Shown here: piece by piece, positions 23,949 to 31,633 of the stretch
Numbering within the stretch: the stretch's first letter is position 1
Layout of the letters: each line of letters opens with the position of its first letter
Assembly: GCA_020847445.1 (NCBI GenBank)
Contig: JADLBY010000179.1
Span: forward strand, 1 to 36,777
Origin: Sphingomonadaceae bacterium
Lineage (GTDB): Bacteria; Pseudomonadota; Alphaproteobacteria; Sphingomonadales; Sphingomonadaceae
DNA length: 36,777 nt
Direction of reading: 5' to 3'
The notes under the pieces: model-generated
Database searches by the model: none
The model's input: only the letters and a program-made list of their open reading frames with translations
Told to the model about the DNA's origin: nothing
Translations under genes and position numbers: made by a program

Positions 23949-24064
23949 GATGCGCATCGGCGGCGGCGGTGGCGCCGGGCGCTGACTCTATCGGGCCGGG
24001 ATGCAATATTCGATTTTTCTTTGTTCGCCCAAACGGCTAAGCTGGCGCGCAAAGGAGTGAATGA

Positions 24065-25225
24065 ATGGCCGATTTCGATTTCGCACTTGGCGAAAATGCG
24101 GAGATGATCCGCGAGACAACCTACCGCTTTTCGACCGACAAGATCGCTCCGCTAGCCGCCAAAATCGACGCAGAGGACTGGTTCCCGCGCGATGAATTGT
24201 GGACCGCCATGGGCGACCTCGGCCTGCACGGGATCACTGTCGCCGAAGAAGATGGCGGGCTAGGCCTGGGATATCTGGAACATGTGGTCGCGGTGGAGGA
24301 GGTCAGCCGCGCCTCGGCCTCGATCGGGCTGTCTTATGGTGCGCATTCGAACCTGTGCGTCAACCAGATCCGCCGCTGGGCGAATCCCGAACAGAAGGCG
24401 AAATATCTGCCAAAGCTGGTCTCGGGCGAACATGTCGGCAGTCTGGCCATGTCGGAGGCAGGCGCGGGGTCGGATGTCGTTTCGATGAAGCTGAAGGCCG
24501 ACAATGTTCAGGGTGGCTTCGTGCTGAATGGCACCAAATACTGGATCACCAATGCGCCCTATGCGGACACGCTTGTCGTCTATGCAAAAACCGCACCCGA
24601 AGCCGGTTCGCGCGGGATAACCGCCTTCCTCATCGAAAAGGATTTCCAGGGCTTCAGCATCGGCCAGAAGATCGAAAAGGTTGGCATGCGGGGTTCGCCT
24701 ACGGCCGAGCTGGTGTTCGACGATTGCTTCGTTCCCGAAGAAAATGTGATGGGGCCGCTGCATGGCGGGGTGGGTGTGCTGATGAGCGGGCTCGACTATG
24801 AACGGGTGGTGCTCGCCGGGCTCCAACTGGGCGTGATGCAGGCCTGTCTCGACGTGGTGCTGCCCTACGTTCGCGACCGCAAGCAGTTTGGCAAGGCCAT
24901 TGGCAGCTTTCAGCTGATGCAGGCCAAGGTGGCCGACATGTATGTCGCGCTCAATGCGGCGCGCAGCTATGTCTATAATGTGGCGCGGGCCTGTGATGCC
25001 GGCCGGACCACGCGTTTCGATGCAGCGGGCGCGATCCTTCTCGCCAGCGAAAGCGCGGTCAAGGTGGCCGGCGAAGCGATTCAGGCGCTGGGGGGCGCTG
25101 GCTATACCAGGGATTGGCCGGTCGAACGCTATTGGCGCGATGCGAAACTGCTCGATATCGGCGCCGGAACAAACGAAATCCGCCGCATGCTGATCGGGCG
25201 GGAACTGATCGGGGCGGCAGGATAG
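24065..25225 (+). CDS. ivd: Isovaleryl-CoA dehydrogenase
   Basis: The enzyme oxidises isovaleryl-CoA to 3-methylcrotonyl-CoA in leucine catabolism, passing electrons to ETF. The 386-aa product has the acyl-CoA dehydrogenase signatures AMSEAGAGSDVVSM and YGAHSNLCVNQ, and the catalytic glutamate at 246 in SGLDYERVVLAG. That is the shifted position special to isovaleryl-CoA dehydrogenases, while the usual C-terminal site reads IGAGTNEI with no glutamate. This makes the substrate call strong. AAAGGAG lies 7-13 nt before ATG 24065. It heads the leucine operon, followed by an NTF2-like gene and the methylcrotonyl-CoA carboxylase genes. Confidence 0.95.
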   Translation: MADFDFALGENAEMIRETTYRFSTDKIAPLAAKIDAEDWFPRDELWTAMGDLGLHGITVAEEDGGLGLGYLEHVVAVEEVSRASASIGLSYGAHSNLCVNQIRRWANPEQKAKYLPKLVSGEHVGSLAMSEAGAGSDVVSMKLKADNVQGGFVLNGTKYWITNAPYADTLVVYAKTAPEAGSRGITAFLIEKDFQGFSIGQKIEKVGMRGSPTAELVFDDCFVPEENVMGPLHGGVGVLMSGLDYERVVLAGLQLGVMQACLDVVLPYVRDRKQFGKAIGSFQLMQAKVADMYVALNAARSYVYNVARACDAGRTTRFDAAGAILLASESAVKVAGEAIQALGGAGYTRDWPVERYWRDAKLLDIGAGTNEIRRMLIGRELIGAAG

Positions 25226-25254
25226 GGCCGATGCCTGCAACCGGGGAGAAGACG

Positions 25255-25662
25255 ATGCACGAGCACGATACGCCCGAAGGCCGAAAGGCCGTGTTCCGTG
25301 CGCTGATCGATTGCTACGCCCGCGCCGATGTCGAGGCGATGGCGGCGCTGATTGCGCCCGATTACCGCGGCCACACCTCAGCCGGGCCGCGCGACTGGGC
25401 CGAGTTCCGGCAGTCAATCCTCAACTTCCACGCCCTGTTCGACTATGCGCCCGATTCCTTCGTGGTCGAGGACCAGTTCGTGGATGGCGAGAAGGTCGCG
25501 ACGCGTATGACCTGCACGGTGCGCAGCAAGGAAACTGCAGAGCCGATGACGATGATCGGCATCAACCTGGCGGTGATCCGCAGCGGACAGATTGTCGAGG
25601 AATGGAACACCTGGGAGATGGTCGCCGCACCCGAGAGCCTGTCGGTGCAGGGGGCCACGTGA
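25255..25662 (+). CDS. SnoaL/NTF2-like small protein
   Basis: This is a 135-aa protein of the NTF2/SnoaL fold, function unknown; such proteins are ester cyclases, isomerases or binding domains. It has the opening helix AVFRALIDCYARADVEAMAALIAPDYRGH, the middle RQSILNFHALFDYAPDSFVVED and the last strand VIRSGQIVEEWNTWEMV, standard for the family. I chose ATG 25255 because GGGGAGAAG precedes it; ATG 25231 is in frame, 8 codons earlier. It starts 29 bp after ivd and ends 25 bp before the carboxylase beta subunit, so it is co-transcribed with leucine catabolism. The role there is not known to me. Confidence 0.82.
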   Translation: MHEHDTPEGRKAVFRALIDCYARADVEAMAALIAPDYRGHTSAGPRDWAEFRQSILNFHALFDYAPDSFVVEDQFVDGEKVATRMTCTVRSKETAEPMTMIGINLAVIRSGQIVEEWNTWEMVAAPESLSVQGAT

Positions 25663-25687
25663 TCCGAATGACGGAGAATAACTGTAA

Positions 25688-27286
25688 ATGACCGCCCCCA
25701 CCCTTGCCACCAAGCTCGACCGCGAGAGCCCTGAGGCCAAGAACCGGTATGCACACAACCGCGCGCTTGCGGAGGAACTGCGCGCCCGGGTGGCGCAGGC
25801 GGCGCGTGGCGGGTCTGAACAGCATCGCGAACGGCATGTCGCGCGCGGCAAACTCCTCCCGCGCGATCGTGTCGAGCGGCTGCTCGATCCCGGCGCGCCC
25901 TTTCTCGAAATCGGCCAGCTCGCGGCGAACGGCATGTATGAAGGCGATGTGCATGGTGCGTCGCTGATCACCGGCATTGGCCGGGTGTCGGGTCGCGAGT
26001 GCATGATCGTGTGCAACGATGCGACGGTGAAGGGCGGAACCTATTATCCGATGACGGTGAAAAAGCATCTGCGCGCGCAGGAGATTGCGCTCGAAAACCG
26101 GCTGCCGTGCATCTATCTGGTCGACAGTGGCGGCGCGAACCTGCCGCATCAGGCCGAGGTGTTCCCAGACCGGGAGCATTTCGGGCGGATATTCTTCAAC
26201 CAGGCGAATATGTCGGCGCGCGCGATCCCGCAGATCGCCTGTGTGATGGGCAGTTGCACCGCAGGCGGCGCCTATGTTCCCGCCATGTCCGACGAGACGG
26301 TGATCGTGCGCGAGCAGGGCACGATCTTCCTCGCCGGACCGCCGCTGGTAAAGGCGGCAACGGGTGAGGAAATCAGCGCCGAGGATCTGGGCGGCGGCGA
26401 TCTGCACGCCAGGAAATCGGGCGTGGTCGACCATCTGGCGGATGATGACGAACATGCGCTGACGATCGTGCGCGATATCGTCAGCCATCTCGGCACAAAA
26501 ATAGGGACAGTCCCTATTTTTCAAGAACCGCGCCCGCCCAAATATGATCCGCAGGAACTTTACGGCATCATCCCCGAAGATGTCCGCGCGCCCTATGACG
26601 TGCATGAGGTGATAGCGCGGCTGGTCGACGCATCCGAATTTCATGAATTCAAGACGCTCTATGGCAGCACGCTGGTCTGCGGCTTTGCGCATATCTGGGG
26701 AATGCCGGTCGCGATCCTCGCCAACAATGGCGTGCTGTTCAGCGAGAGCGCGCAAAAGGGCGCGCATTTCATAGAGCTGGCGCAGCAGCGCAAAATCCCT
26801 TTGCTGTTTCTGCAGAATATCAGCGGGTTCATGGTCGGCGGCAAATATGAGGCGGAAGGGATCGCCAAGCATGGTGCAAAGCTCGTCACCGCCGTCGCCA
26901 CCGCGACCGTACCCAAGGTGACGGTGCTGATCGGCGGCAGCTTCGGCGCGGGCAATTATGGCATGTGCGGGCGCGCCTACAGCCCCCGCTTCCTGTTCAG
27001 CTGGCCCAATAGCCGGATCAGCGTGATGGGCGGTGAGCAGGCAGCAAGCGTGCTGGCGACCGTCCACCGCGACGCCGACAAATGGACGCCCGAGGAGGCC
27101 GAAGCCTTCAAGGCGCCGATCCGCCAGAAATATGAGGATGAGGGCAATCCCTATCACGCGACGGCGAGGCTGTGGGACGATGGCATCATCGACCCCGCGC
27201 AGACGCGCGACGTGCTGGGGCTCGCCTTTGCGGCGACGCTGAACGCGCCGGTAGAGGAGCATGGGTTCGGCGTGTTCAGGATGTGA
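25688..27286 (+). CDS. mccB: Methylcrotonyl-CoA carboxylase carboxyltransferase (beta) subunit
   Basis: The subunit transfers carboxyl from biotin to 3-methylcrotonyl-CoA, giving 3-methylglutaconyl-CoA in leucine degradation. The 532-aa product has the N-terminal domain motif [20 protein letters not shown] and [16 protein letters not shown], and the C-terminal domain motif [20 protein letters not shown] and [16 protein letters not shown], all typical of MccB rather than propionyl-CoA carboxylase. The interdomain linker contains an in-frame palindrome (26497-26521) encoding KIGTVPIF, unlike other MccB proteins I recall. GGAG lies 13 nt before ATG 25688. Its stop overlaps the start of the next small gene. 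Confidence 0.96.
   Translation: MTAPTLATKLDRESPEAKNRYAHNRALAEELRARVAQAARGGSEQHRERHVARGKLLPRDRVERLLDPGAPFLEIGQLAANGMYEGDVHGASLITGIGRVSGRECMIVCNDATVKGGTYYPMTVKKHLRAQEIALENRLPCIYLVDSGGANLPHQAEVFPDREHFGRIFFNQANMSARAIPQIACVMGSCTAGGAYVPAMSDETVIVREQGTIFLAGPPLVKAATGEEISAEDLGGGDLHARKSGVVDHLADDDEHALTIVRDIVSHLGTKIGTVPIFQEPRPPKYDPQELYGIIPEDVRAPYDVHEVIARLVDASEFHEFKTLYGSTLVCGFAHIWGMPVAILANNGVLFSESAQKGAHFIELAQQRKIPLLFLQNISGFMVGGKYEAEGIAKHGAKLVTAVATATVPKVTVLIGGSFGAGNYGMCGRAYSPRFLFSWPNSRISVMGGEQAASVLATVHRDADKWTPEEAEAFKAPIRQKYEDEGNPYHATARLWDDGIIDPAQTRDVLGLAFAATLNAPVEEHGFGVFRM
26497..26521. repeat. Perfect 25-bp palindrome inside mccB
   Basis: Arms AAAAATAGGGAC (26497-26508) and GTCCCTATTTTT (26510-26521) flank a single central A. 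It is far more AT-rich than the surrounding gene and is translated as KIGTVPIF in the linker between the two carboxyltransferase domains. It looks like a dispersed REP-type palindrome that has been tolerated in frame. Confidence 0.9.
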
Positions 27287-27735
27287 TGGCGATGGGACTG
27301 TTTGGCAAACTATTCTCAAAATCGCCCGGCCCGGCAACGATGACGCTCGAAGGCGAAGGCCTCTCGCCACTGAGCAATCCGACTGAAGATGATGTCCGTC
27401 AGGCGGTATTGGGGCTTGCACGATCAGGCACATCATTCGTGTCGTTGGCAGACGAGACCGGGAACTATGTACAGGTCGCCGGTAGCCGTCCGTGGTGCGT
27501 GCTCGAGCGGAGACAGGTCGCGCCTCCGCTTCACGAGCGCGCTTTTCAAGAAACGCCGTCTCCAAAATATGCAGATGGGGCGAAGATCAGCACCGGAGCT
27601 GGAGACATTATAATGAAGTCGGACGAGTGGTTCCTATTGAAGGACGCCGCTGATGTGTTCGTTGCTTTTCTAAATCGGCAAGCGCCACCCGTGCACATTC
27701 AGTGGCGCTCCTTGAACGAGATGCTAGGTCTATGA
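27286..27735 (+). CDS. Unrecognised 149-aa protein between the MCC subunits
   Basis: I do not recognise the function. The product starts [12 protein letters not shown], continues with PTEDDVRQAVLGLARSGTSF, then a strand-rich part ETGNYVQVAGSRPWCVLERR, and ends with DEWFLLKDAADVFVAFL. It is soluble, with no signal or membrane segment. The layout vaguely recalls small immunity-protein-like domains; this is a low-confidence impression. Both junctions are coupled: the ATG (27286) shares the mccB stop (TGATG) and its stop overlaps the mccA start (ATGA). Codon use differs from the neighbours, with CTA, TTG, ATA, AGA and AAA more frequent, hinting at a separate origin. ATG 27292 is an alternative start. 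Confidence 0.75.
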   Translation: MAMGLFGKLFSKSPGPATMTLEGEGLSPLSNPTEDDVRQAVLGLARSGTSFVSLADETGNYVQVAGSRPWCVLERRQVAPPLHERAFQETPSPKYADGAKISTGAGDIIMKSDEWFLLKDAADVFVAFLNRQAPPVHIQWRSLNEMLGL

Positions 27736-29588
27736 TCCAATCCCTCCTCATCGCCAATCGCGGCGAAATCGCCTGCCGGATCATCCGCACCGCACGGGCC
27801 ATGGGTATCCGCACCATTGCGGTCTATTCGGACGCTGATGCCAACGCGCTGCATGTGCAAATGGCCGACGATGCCGTGCATATCGGTCCCTCTGCGGCAC
27901 GTGAAAGCTATCTGGTGGGTGACAAGATCATCGACATTGCCCGCGCCACCGGTGCGGAGGCGATCCATCCGGGCTATGGGTTCCTTTCCGAAAATGCCGA
28001 GTTTGCGCAGCGTGTGATCAGCGCGGGGCTGGTCTGGGTCGGGCCCAATCCGGCGAGTATTACCGCGATGGGCCTGAAAGATGCGGCGAAGCAGTTGATG
28101 CAGCAGGCAGGCGTGCCGGTGACGCCGGGCTATATGGGCAGCAATCAGGATCCGGGGTTCCTCTCGATCCAGGCCGATGGCATTGGCTATCCGGTGCTGA
28201 TCAAGGCGGTTGCAGGCGGCGGTGGCAAGGGGATGCGGCTGGTCGAACGGCCAGAGCAGTTCGCCGATGCCCTTGCCAGTTGCAGGCGTGAGGCGGCGGC
28301 CAGTTTTGGCAACGATCATGTGCTGATCGAAAAATATATCCAGCGCCCGCGCCATATCGAGGTGCAGGTGTTTGGCGACAGCCACGGCCAGATCGTCCAC
28401 CTGTTCGAACGCGATTGCTCGCTCCAGCGCCGCCACCAGAAGGTGATCGAGGAAGCCCCCGCGCCGGGGATGGATGCCGAAACGCGCGCGGCATTGTGCG
28501 CGGCCGCGGTGCGCGCGGCCAAGGCGGTCGATTATGTCGGCGCGGGCACGATCGAATTCATCGCCGATGCCTCCTCAGGGCTGCGCGCCGACCGCATCTG
28601 GTTCATGGAAATGAACACAAGGCTACAGGTCGAACATCCGGTGACCGAGGCGATTACCGGGGTCGATCTGGTCGAATGGCAGTTGCGCATCGCGAGCGGC
28701 GAACGCCTGCCGCTTCACCAGGATCAGCTTGGCATCAACGGCTGGGCAATGGAGGCGCGGCTCTATGCCGAGGATCCCGAAAAGGGCTTCCTCCCCTCCA
28801 TAGGCAGGCTTGAGCATCTGGTGCTCCCCGACAATGTGCGCGTCGATACCGGGGTGGAGCAGGGGGGCGAAGTCTCCCCCTATTACGACCCGATGATCGC
28901 CAAGCTGATCGCGCATGGCGCGTTCCGCGATGACGCCATTGCGAGGCTGGAGGCTGGCATCGACGATACCGAAGTCTGGCCGGTAAAGACCAATGCGGGC
29001 TTTCTTGGCAATCTGCTGCGCCATCCCGAATTCCTTTCGGGCGATGTCGATACCGGCCTGATCGGGCGCGATGGCGACGAACTGGTCCATCCGATCGAGG
29101 CCGAAGTCGACGAGCTGACCGAGGTTGCCGTGCTGCTCGCGGCCAGCCCGGGCGAAGGGCCGTGGAGCGGTGCGCTCGGCTTCCGCATGAACGCCGCGCC
29201 CCATGCAGTCGTCCGGCTGCGCGACGATGCGGGCACGGTGTATCAGGTGCCGCTCGCCGAGGTGAATGCCGCCGAACCTGCGCGCGACGTGCTTGCTTTC
29301 ACCGGTGGTTTTGCCCGCCGCTATACGCTCGACCGGCACGAAGGCGGCGGCCATCATGGTGCGCATGATGGCGACATAGTCTCGCCGATGCCGGGGCGCA
29401 TCATCGCCGTCGAGGTGACGGCGGGCCAGACGGTGGCCAAAGGGCAGAAACTGCTCACCCTCGAAGCGATGAAGATGGAGCACACACTGACCGCCCCGTT
29501 TGACGGGGTGGTCGCGGAACTGAACGCCCAGGCGGGAGCGCAGGTGCAGGTGGAGGCGCTGCTGGCACGCATTGAAAGCGCGGGCTGA
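27732..29588 (+). CDS. mccA: Methylcrotonyl-CoA carboxylase biotin-carboxylase (alpha) subunit
   Basis: The subunit carries out ATP-dependent carboxylation of its own biotin, supplying mccB in leucine catabolism. The 618-aa product has the biotin-carboxylase start LLIANRGEIACRIIRTA, ATP-grasp loop GGGGKGM (about 163-169), catalytic FMEMNTRLQVEHPVTE, and a C-terminal biotinyl domain with EAMKMEHT (biotinylated lysine near 581). The length suits a three-domain alpha subunit. ATG 27732 lies in a 4-bp overlap with the preceding small gene; the in-frame extension to 27702 lies inside that gene. Methylglutaconyl-CoA hydratase and HMG-CoA lyase genes, needed to finish the pathway, do not follow. Confidence 0.95.
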   Translation: MIQSLLIANRGEIACRIIRTARAMGIRTIAVYSDADANALHVQMADDAVHIGPSAARESYLVGDKIIDIARATGAEAIHPGYGFLSENAEFAQRVISAGLVWVGPNPASITAMGLKDAAKQLMQQAGVPVTPGYMGSNQDPGFLSIQADGIGYPVLIKAVAGGGGKGMRLVERPEQFADALASCRREAAASFGNDHVLIEKYIQRPRHIEVQVFGDSHGQIVHLFERDCSLQRRHQKVIEEAPAPGMDAETRAALCAAAVRAAKAVDYVGAGTIEFIADASSGLRADRIWFMEMNTRLQVEHPVTEAITGVDLVEWQLRIASGERLPLHQDQLGINGWAMEARLYAEDPEKGFLPSIGRLEHLVLPDNVRVDTGVEQGGEVSPYYDPMIAKLIAHGAFRDDAIARLEAGIDDTEVWPVKTNAGFLGNLLRHPEFLSGDVDTGLIGRDGDELVHPIEAEVDELTEVAVLLAASPGEGPWSGALGFRMNAAPHAVVRLRDDAGTVYQVPLAEVNAAEPARDVLAFTGGFARRYTLDRHEGGGHHGAHDGDIVSPMPGRIIAVEVTAGQTVAKGQKLLTLEAMKMEHTLTAPFDGVVAELNAQAGAQVQVEALLARIESAG

Positions 29589-29620
29589 ACGTACTGCGCC
29601 CATAGGAGGGGGCGGGAAAA

Positions 29621-29711
29621 TGGCGGAGACGGAGGGATTCGAACCCTCGATGGGCTTTTGACCCATACTCACTTTCCAGGCGAGCGCCTTCGACCACTCG
29701 GCCACGTCTCC
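29621..29711 (-). tRNA. tRNA-Ser (anticodon GGA)
   Basis: The minus strand reads as a class II tRNA. It has acceptor GGAGACG (from 29711) pairing with CGTCTCC, a G discriminator and an encoded CCA (29621-29623). The D arm is GTGGCCGAGTGGTCGAAGGC, the anticodon loop CTGGAAA gives anticodon GGA, there is a long variable arm, and the T arm is GAGGGTTCGAATCCCTC. It reads UCC and UCU serine codons. There is no sign of an integrated element at its 3' end. A possible promoter, TTGCGA and TAGGGC spaced by 17 bp, lies just upstream near 29725-29755. Confidence 0.97.
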
Positions 29712-29783
29712 GCATCCTGGAACCGCGCGCCCTATCTTGAGAATGCCGCTTTCGCAAGCGCCGATGCTTTGCAATAAGGCGGT

Positions 29784-30788
29784 ATGATCAAAAAGCCTGT
29801 CCTGCTCGCCTGCGCCGTCGCCCTTGCTGCCCTCCCGCTATATGCCCAGGAGGGAAAGCCCGAATATCCCTCGCCGCCCGAAATCGTCGCCAAGGCGAAG
29901 GCGGAGGAGTGGGTGGCGATCGCGCCAGCGGACCTTCTCGTGATGGACCTCGCGCCCGATGCCAAGGGCAGGGCGCGCCGTGTGGTCATCCAGTTGATGC
30001 CAGCGCCTTTCAGCCAGGGCTGGGTCGGCAATATCCGCAAGCTCGCGGCAGCGAAATGGTGGGATGGCACCAGCATCAACCGTGTGCAGGACAATTATGT
30101 CGTGCAATGGGGTGATGCGACTGAGAAAAAAGCGCTGCCCGAGGGTTTGGCGGTGGTGCCGGAGAGTGAGTATATTTCAAAAGTCGATCACGTTTTGATC
30201 GGCACTGGGCCGACGATCCATGAGCCCGATATTCGGCTCGTTCAGACGTCGGATCGGTACGCAGCAGGATCTGGATTTACAGCGGGCTGGGCAGTCGCGT
30301 TTGATAGAGGTCACGGCCGGTTTTCCAAACGTGATTTGGCCAAAAATCCACAATCCGACATTTCTGCCGCGTGGCCCGTCCATTGCTATGGTATGGTCGG
30401 CGTCGGTCGCAACCTGTCACCCGATACCGGCAGCGGGGCGGAACTTTACACCGTTATCGGCCATGCGCCGCGCCATCTCGATCGCAATATCGCGCTGGTC
30501 GGGCGCGTGATCGAGGGGATCGAGTATCTTTCCTCGCTTCCGCGCGGCACGGGACCATTGGGCTTTTACGACAAGGAAGAGGAGCGGGTTCCGATCGCGT
30601 CGATCCGGCTGGCGAGCGAAATGCCGCCTGCTGCCGATCTGAAATTTGAATATCTCTCGACCGAAAGCGAGAGCTTCGCCGCCTATGCCGATGCGCGGGC
30701 CAACCGGCGTGATGCCTTTTTCAATGTTCCGGCCGGTGGCGCGGATATCTGCAACATTCCGGTTCCGGTGCGGCGGAAGGCAGAGTGA
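29784..30788 (+). CDS. Secreted cyclophilin-type peptidylprolyl isomerase
   Basis: This is a predicted periplasmic proline isomerase. The 334-aa product has a signal peptide (about 1-21, ending LPLYAQ) and a cyclophilin domain starting ARRVVIQLMPAPFSQGWVGN, with the conserved arginine in SINRVQDNYVVQWGD and the later HCYGMVGVGR and YTVIGHAPRHLDRNIALVGR motifs. The length exceeds that of simple PpiA proteins because of inserted loops. The part from about 30150 to 30370 (residues 123-195) has markedly lower GC and different codon use than the flanks, suggesting a recombined segment. The downstream DUF1905 gene overlaps its stop (GTGA). Confidence 0.85.
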   Translation: MIKKPVLLACAVALAALPLYAQEGKPEYPSPPEIVAKAKAEEWVAIAPADLLVMDLAPDAKGRARRVVIQLMPAPFSQGWVGNIRKLAAAKWWDGTSINRVQDNYVVQWGDATEKKALPEGLAVVPESEYISKVDHVLIGTGPTIHEPDIRLVQTSDRYAAGSGFTAGWAVAFDRGHGRFSKRDLAKNPQSDISAAWPVHCYGMVGVGRNLSPDTGSGAELYTVIGHAPRHLDRNIALVGRVIEGIEYLSSLPRGTGPLGFYDKEEERVPIASIRLASEMPPAADLKFEYLSTESESFAAYADARANRRDAFFNVPAGGADICNIPVPVRRKAE

Positions 30789-31105
30789 GCGAAAGCATCG
30801 AGACGACCACCGCGCTCTGGATCTGGTCCAATGGCGAGGCCCCGGCAAGCTGGCATTTCCTGACCATTGACGGGGACGCCGCCGACGCGATCCGCGCGAC
30901 CGCGCTGATGCGGCGGCTGGAGGGTGGCCAGCGGCGCGGCTGGGGCTCGATCCGCGTTACCGCGACGGTCGGCGATAGCTGCTGGCAGACCTCGGTCTTT
31001 CCCAGCAAGGAAAATGGCGGCTATCTGCTTCCGGTGAAGGCAGCCGTGCGCAAGGCCGAGGGGTTGATCGCGGGCGACGAGGTGACGGTCCGGCTCGTCT
31101 ATTGA
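30785..31105 (+). CDS. DUF1905 domain protein
   Basis: The function is unknown. The 106-aa product matches the small beta-barrel DUF1905 pattern: ALWIWSNGEAPASWHFLTID at the front, RGWGSIRVTATVGDSCWQTS in the middle and LLPVKAAVRKAEGLIAGDEV near the end. In other bacteria this domain is found alone or fused to YdeI-type domains. It starts at GTG 30785, overlapping the cyclophilin stop (GTGA), so its translation is coupled. The downstream gene is convergent (stop at 31118). Confidence 0.85.
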   Translation: MSESIETTTALWIWSNGEAPASWHFLTIDGDAADAIRATALMRRLEGGQRRGWGSIRVTATVGDSCWQTSVFPSKENGGYLLPVKAAVRKAEGLIAGDEVTVRLVY

Positions 31106-31117
31106 GCAACCGCTATT

Positions 31118-31228
31118 TCAGTTTTTGCCGGGATCCTTGTCCGTCAGTACGGCAAACAGCATCACCAGCAGAAACGCCACCACCATTCCGGTAAAAATGG
31201 CGACAGGAAGGATTGAAAGATCGGACAT
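31118..31228 (-). CDS. 36-aa single-span membrane protein
   Basis: This short gene gives a 36-residue product that begins MSDLSILPVAIF, has one hydrophobic helix (about residues 6-28, VAIFTGMVVAFLLVMLFAVL) and ends in a polar tail TDKDPGKN. GGAG lies 7-10 nt before ATG 31228. It resembles in architecture the tiny subunits of membrane complexes (CydX, CcoQ, KdpF), but matches none by sequence to my eye. An FNR-type palindrome lies about 60 bp upstream, suggesting oxygen-dependent expression. Confidence 0.68.
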   Translation of the reverse strand: MSDLSILPVAIFTGMVVAFLLVMLFAVLTDKDPGKN

Positions 31229-31284
31229 ACAGGCTCCATTATTTTTTGACGGTCTGTATTTGTGCCAAATAGGGGCCGGGTTCC

Positions 31285-31298
31285 TTGATTTTGGTCAA
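31285..31298. promoter_or_regulatory. FNR/FixK-type box
   Basis: The sequence TTGAT-TTTG-GTCAA matches the FNR/FixK consensus (TTGAT-N4-ATCAA) at nine of ten positions. Its centre is about 63 bp before ATG 31228 on the minus strand, fitting an activator site near -41.5 if the leader is about 22 nt. It also lies about 114 bp upstream of the plus-strand gene at 31406 and could serve either. Confidence 0.55.
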
Positions 31299-31405
31299 AT
31301 GGCCAAAACACGCTTTACTACATCTTTAGTTTTACTAGTGTAGCAGCCAGATCAACAAGTCGCGTTGGTTCACACGGGGGACGGCATTGCCGGAATGGAG
31401 CGACA

Positions 31406-31597
31406 ATGGAGGCTGATGACAAGCGACAGGGTGACCGTCGCGACAGCGTTGAGCGGCGTTCGGGAATAGAACGGCGCCAGAAAGGCGATCCGTCCTATAA
31501 GGGTCCGGAACGACGTTCGGGTCACGACCGGCGATCGGGTGCAGATCGGCGATCCGGCGGCGACCGGCGTTCGGAAGCGCGAACCTCGACAGATTGA
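31406..31597 (+). CDS. 63-aa arginine-rich repeat peptide
   Basis: The function is unknown. The product is almost wholly made of short (E/D)RR units: GDRR, VERR, IERR, PERR, HDRR, ADRR and GDRR, separated by Ser/Gly linkers such as SG and KGDPSYKG. It is strongly hydrophilic and likely disordered, with no membrane segment. Similar ERRSGxDRR stretches occur as tails in bacterial signalling proteins. TGGAG lies about 9 nt before ATG 31406, supporting translation, but repeated low-complexity coding can arise by chance in high-GC DNA, so the gene call is moderate. It precedes a SRAP-like gene by 36 bp. Confidence 0.6.
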   Translation: MEADDKRQGDRRDSVERRSGIERRQKGDPSYKGPERRSGHDRRSGADRRSGGDRRSEARTSTD

Positions 31598-31633
31598 GCT
31601 TTCGCCCCCGGCGCTGATGCGGCAAGGAAAGGC

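Noticed and set aside
25562-27565. Minus-strand 667-aa open frame over mccB
   Set aside because: It runs antisense to mccB and its neighbours, has a composition rich in Arg, His and Ala with no domain, and crosses gene boundaries.
29621-29711. tRNA-Ser as an attachment site of a genomic island
   Set aside because: No integrase, no repeated tRNA 3' end and no sustained composition shift beside it.
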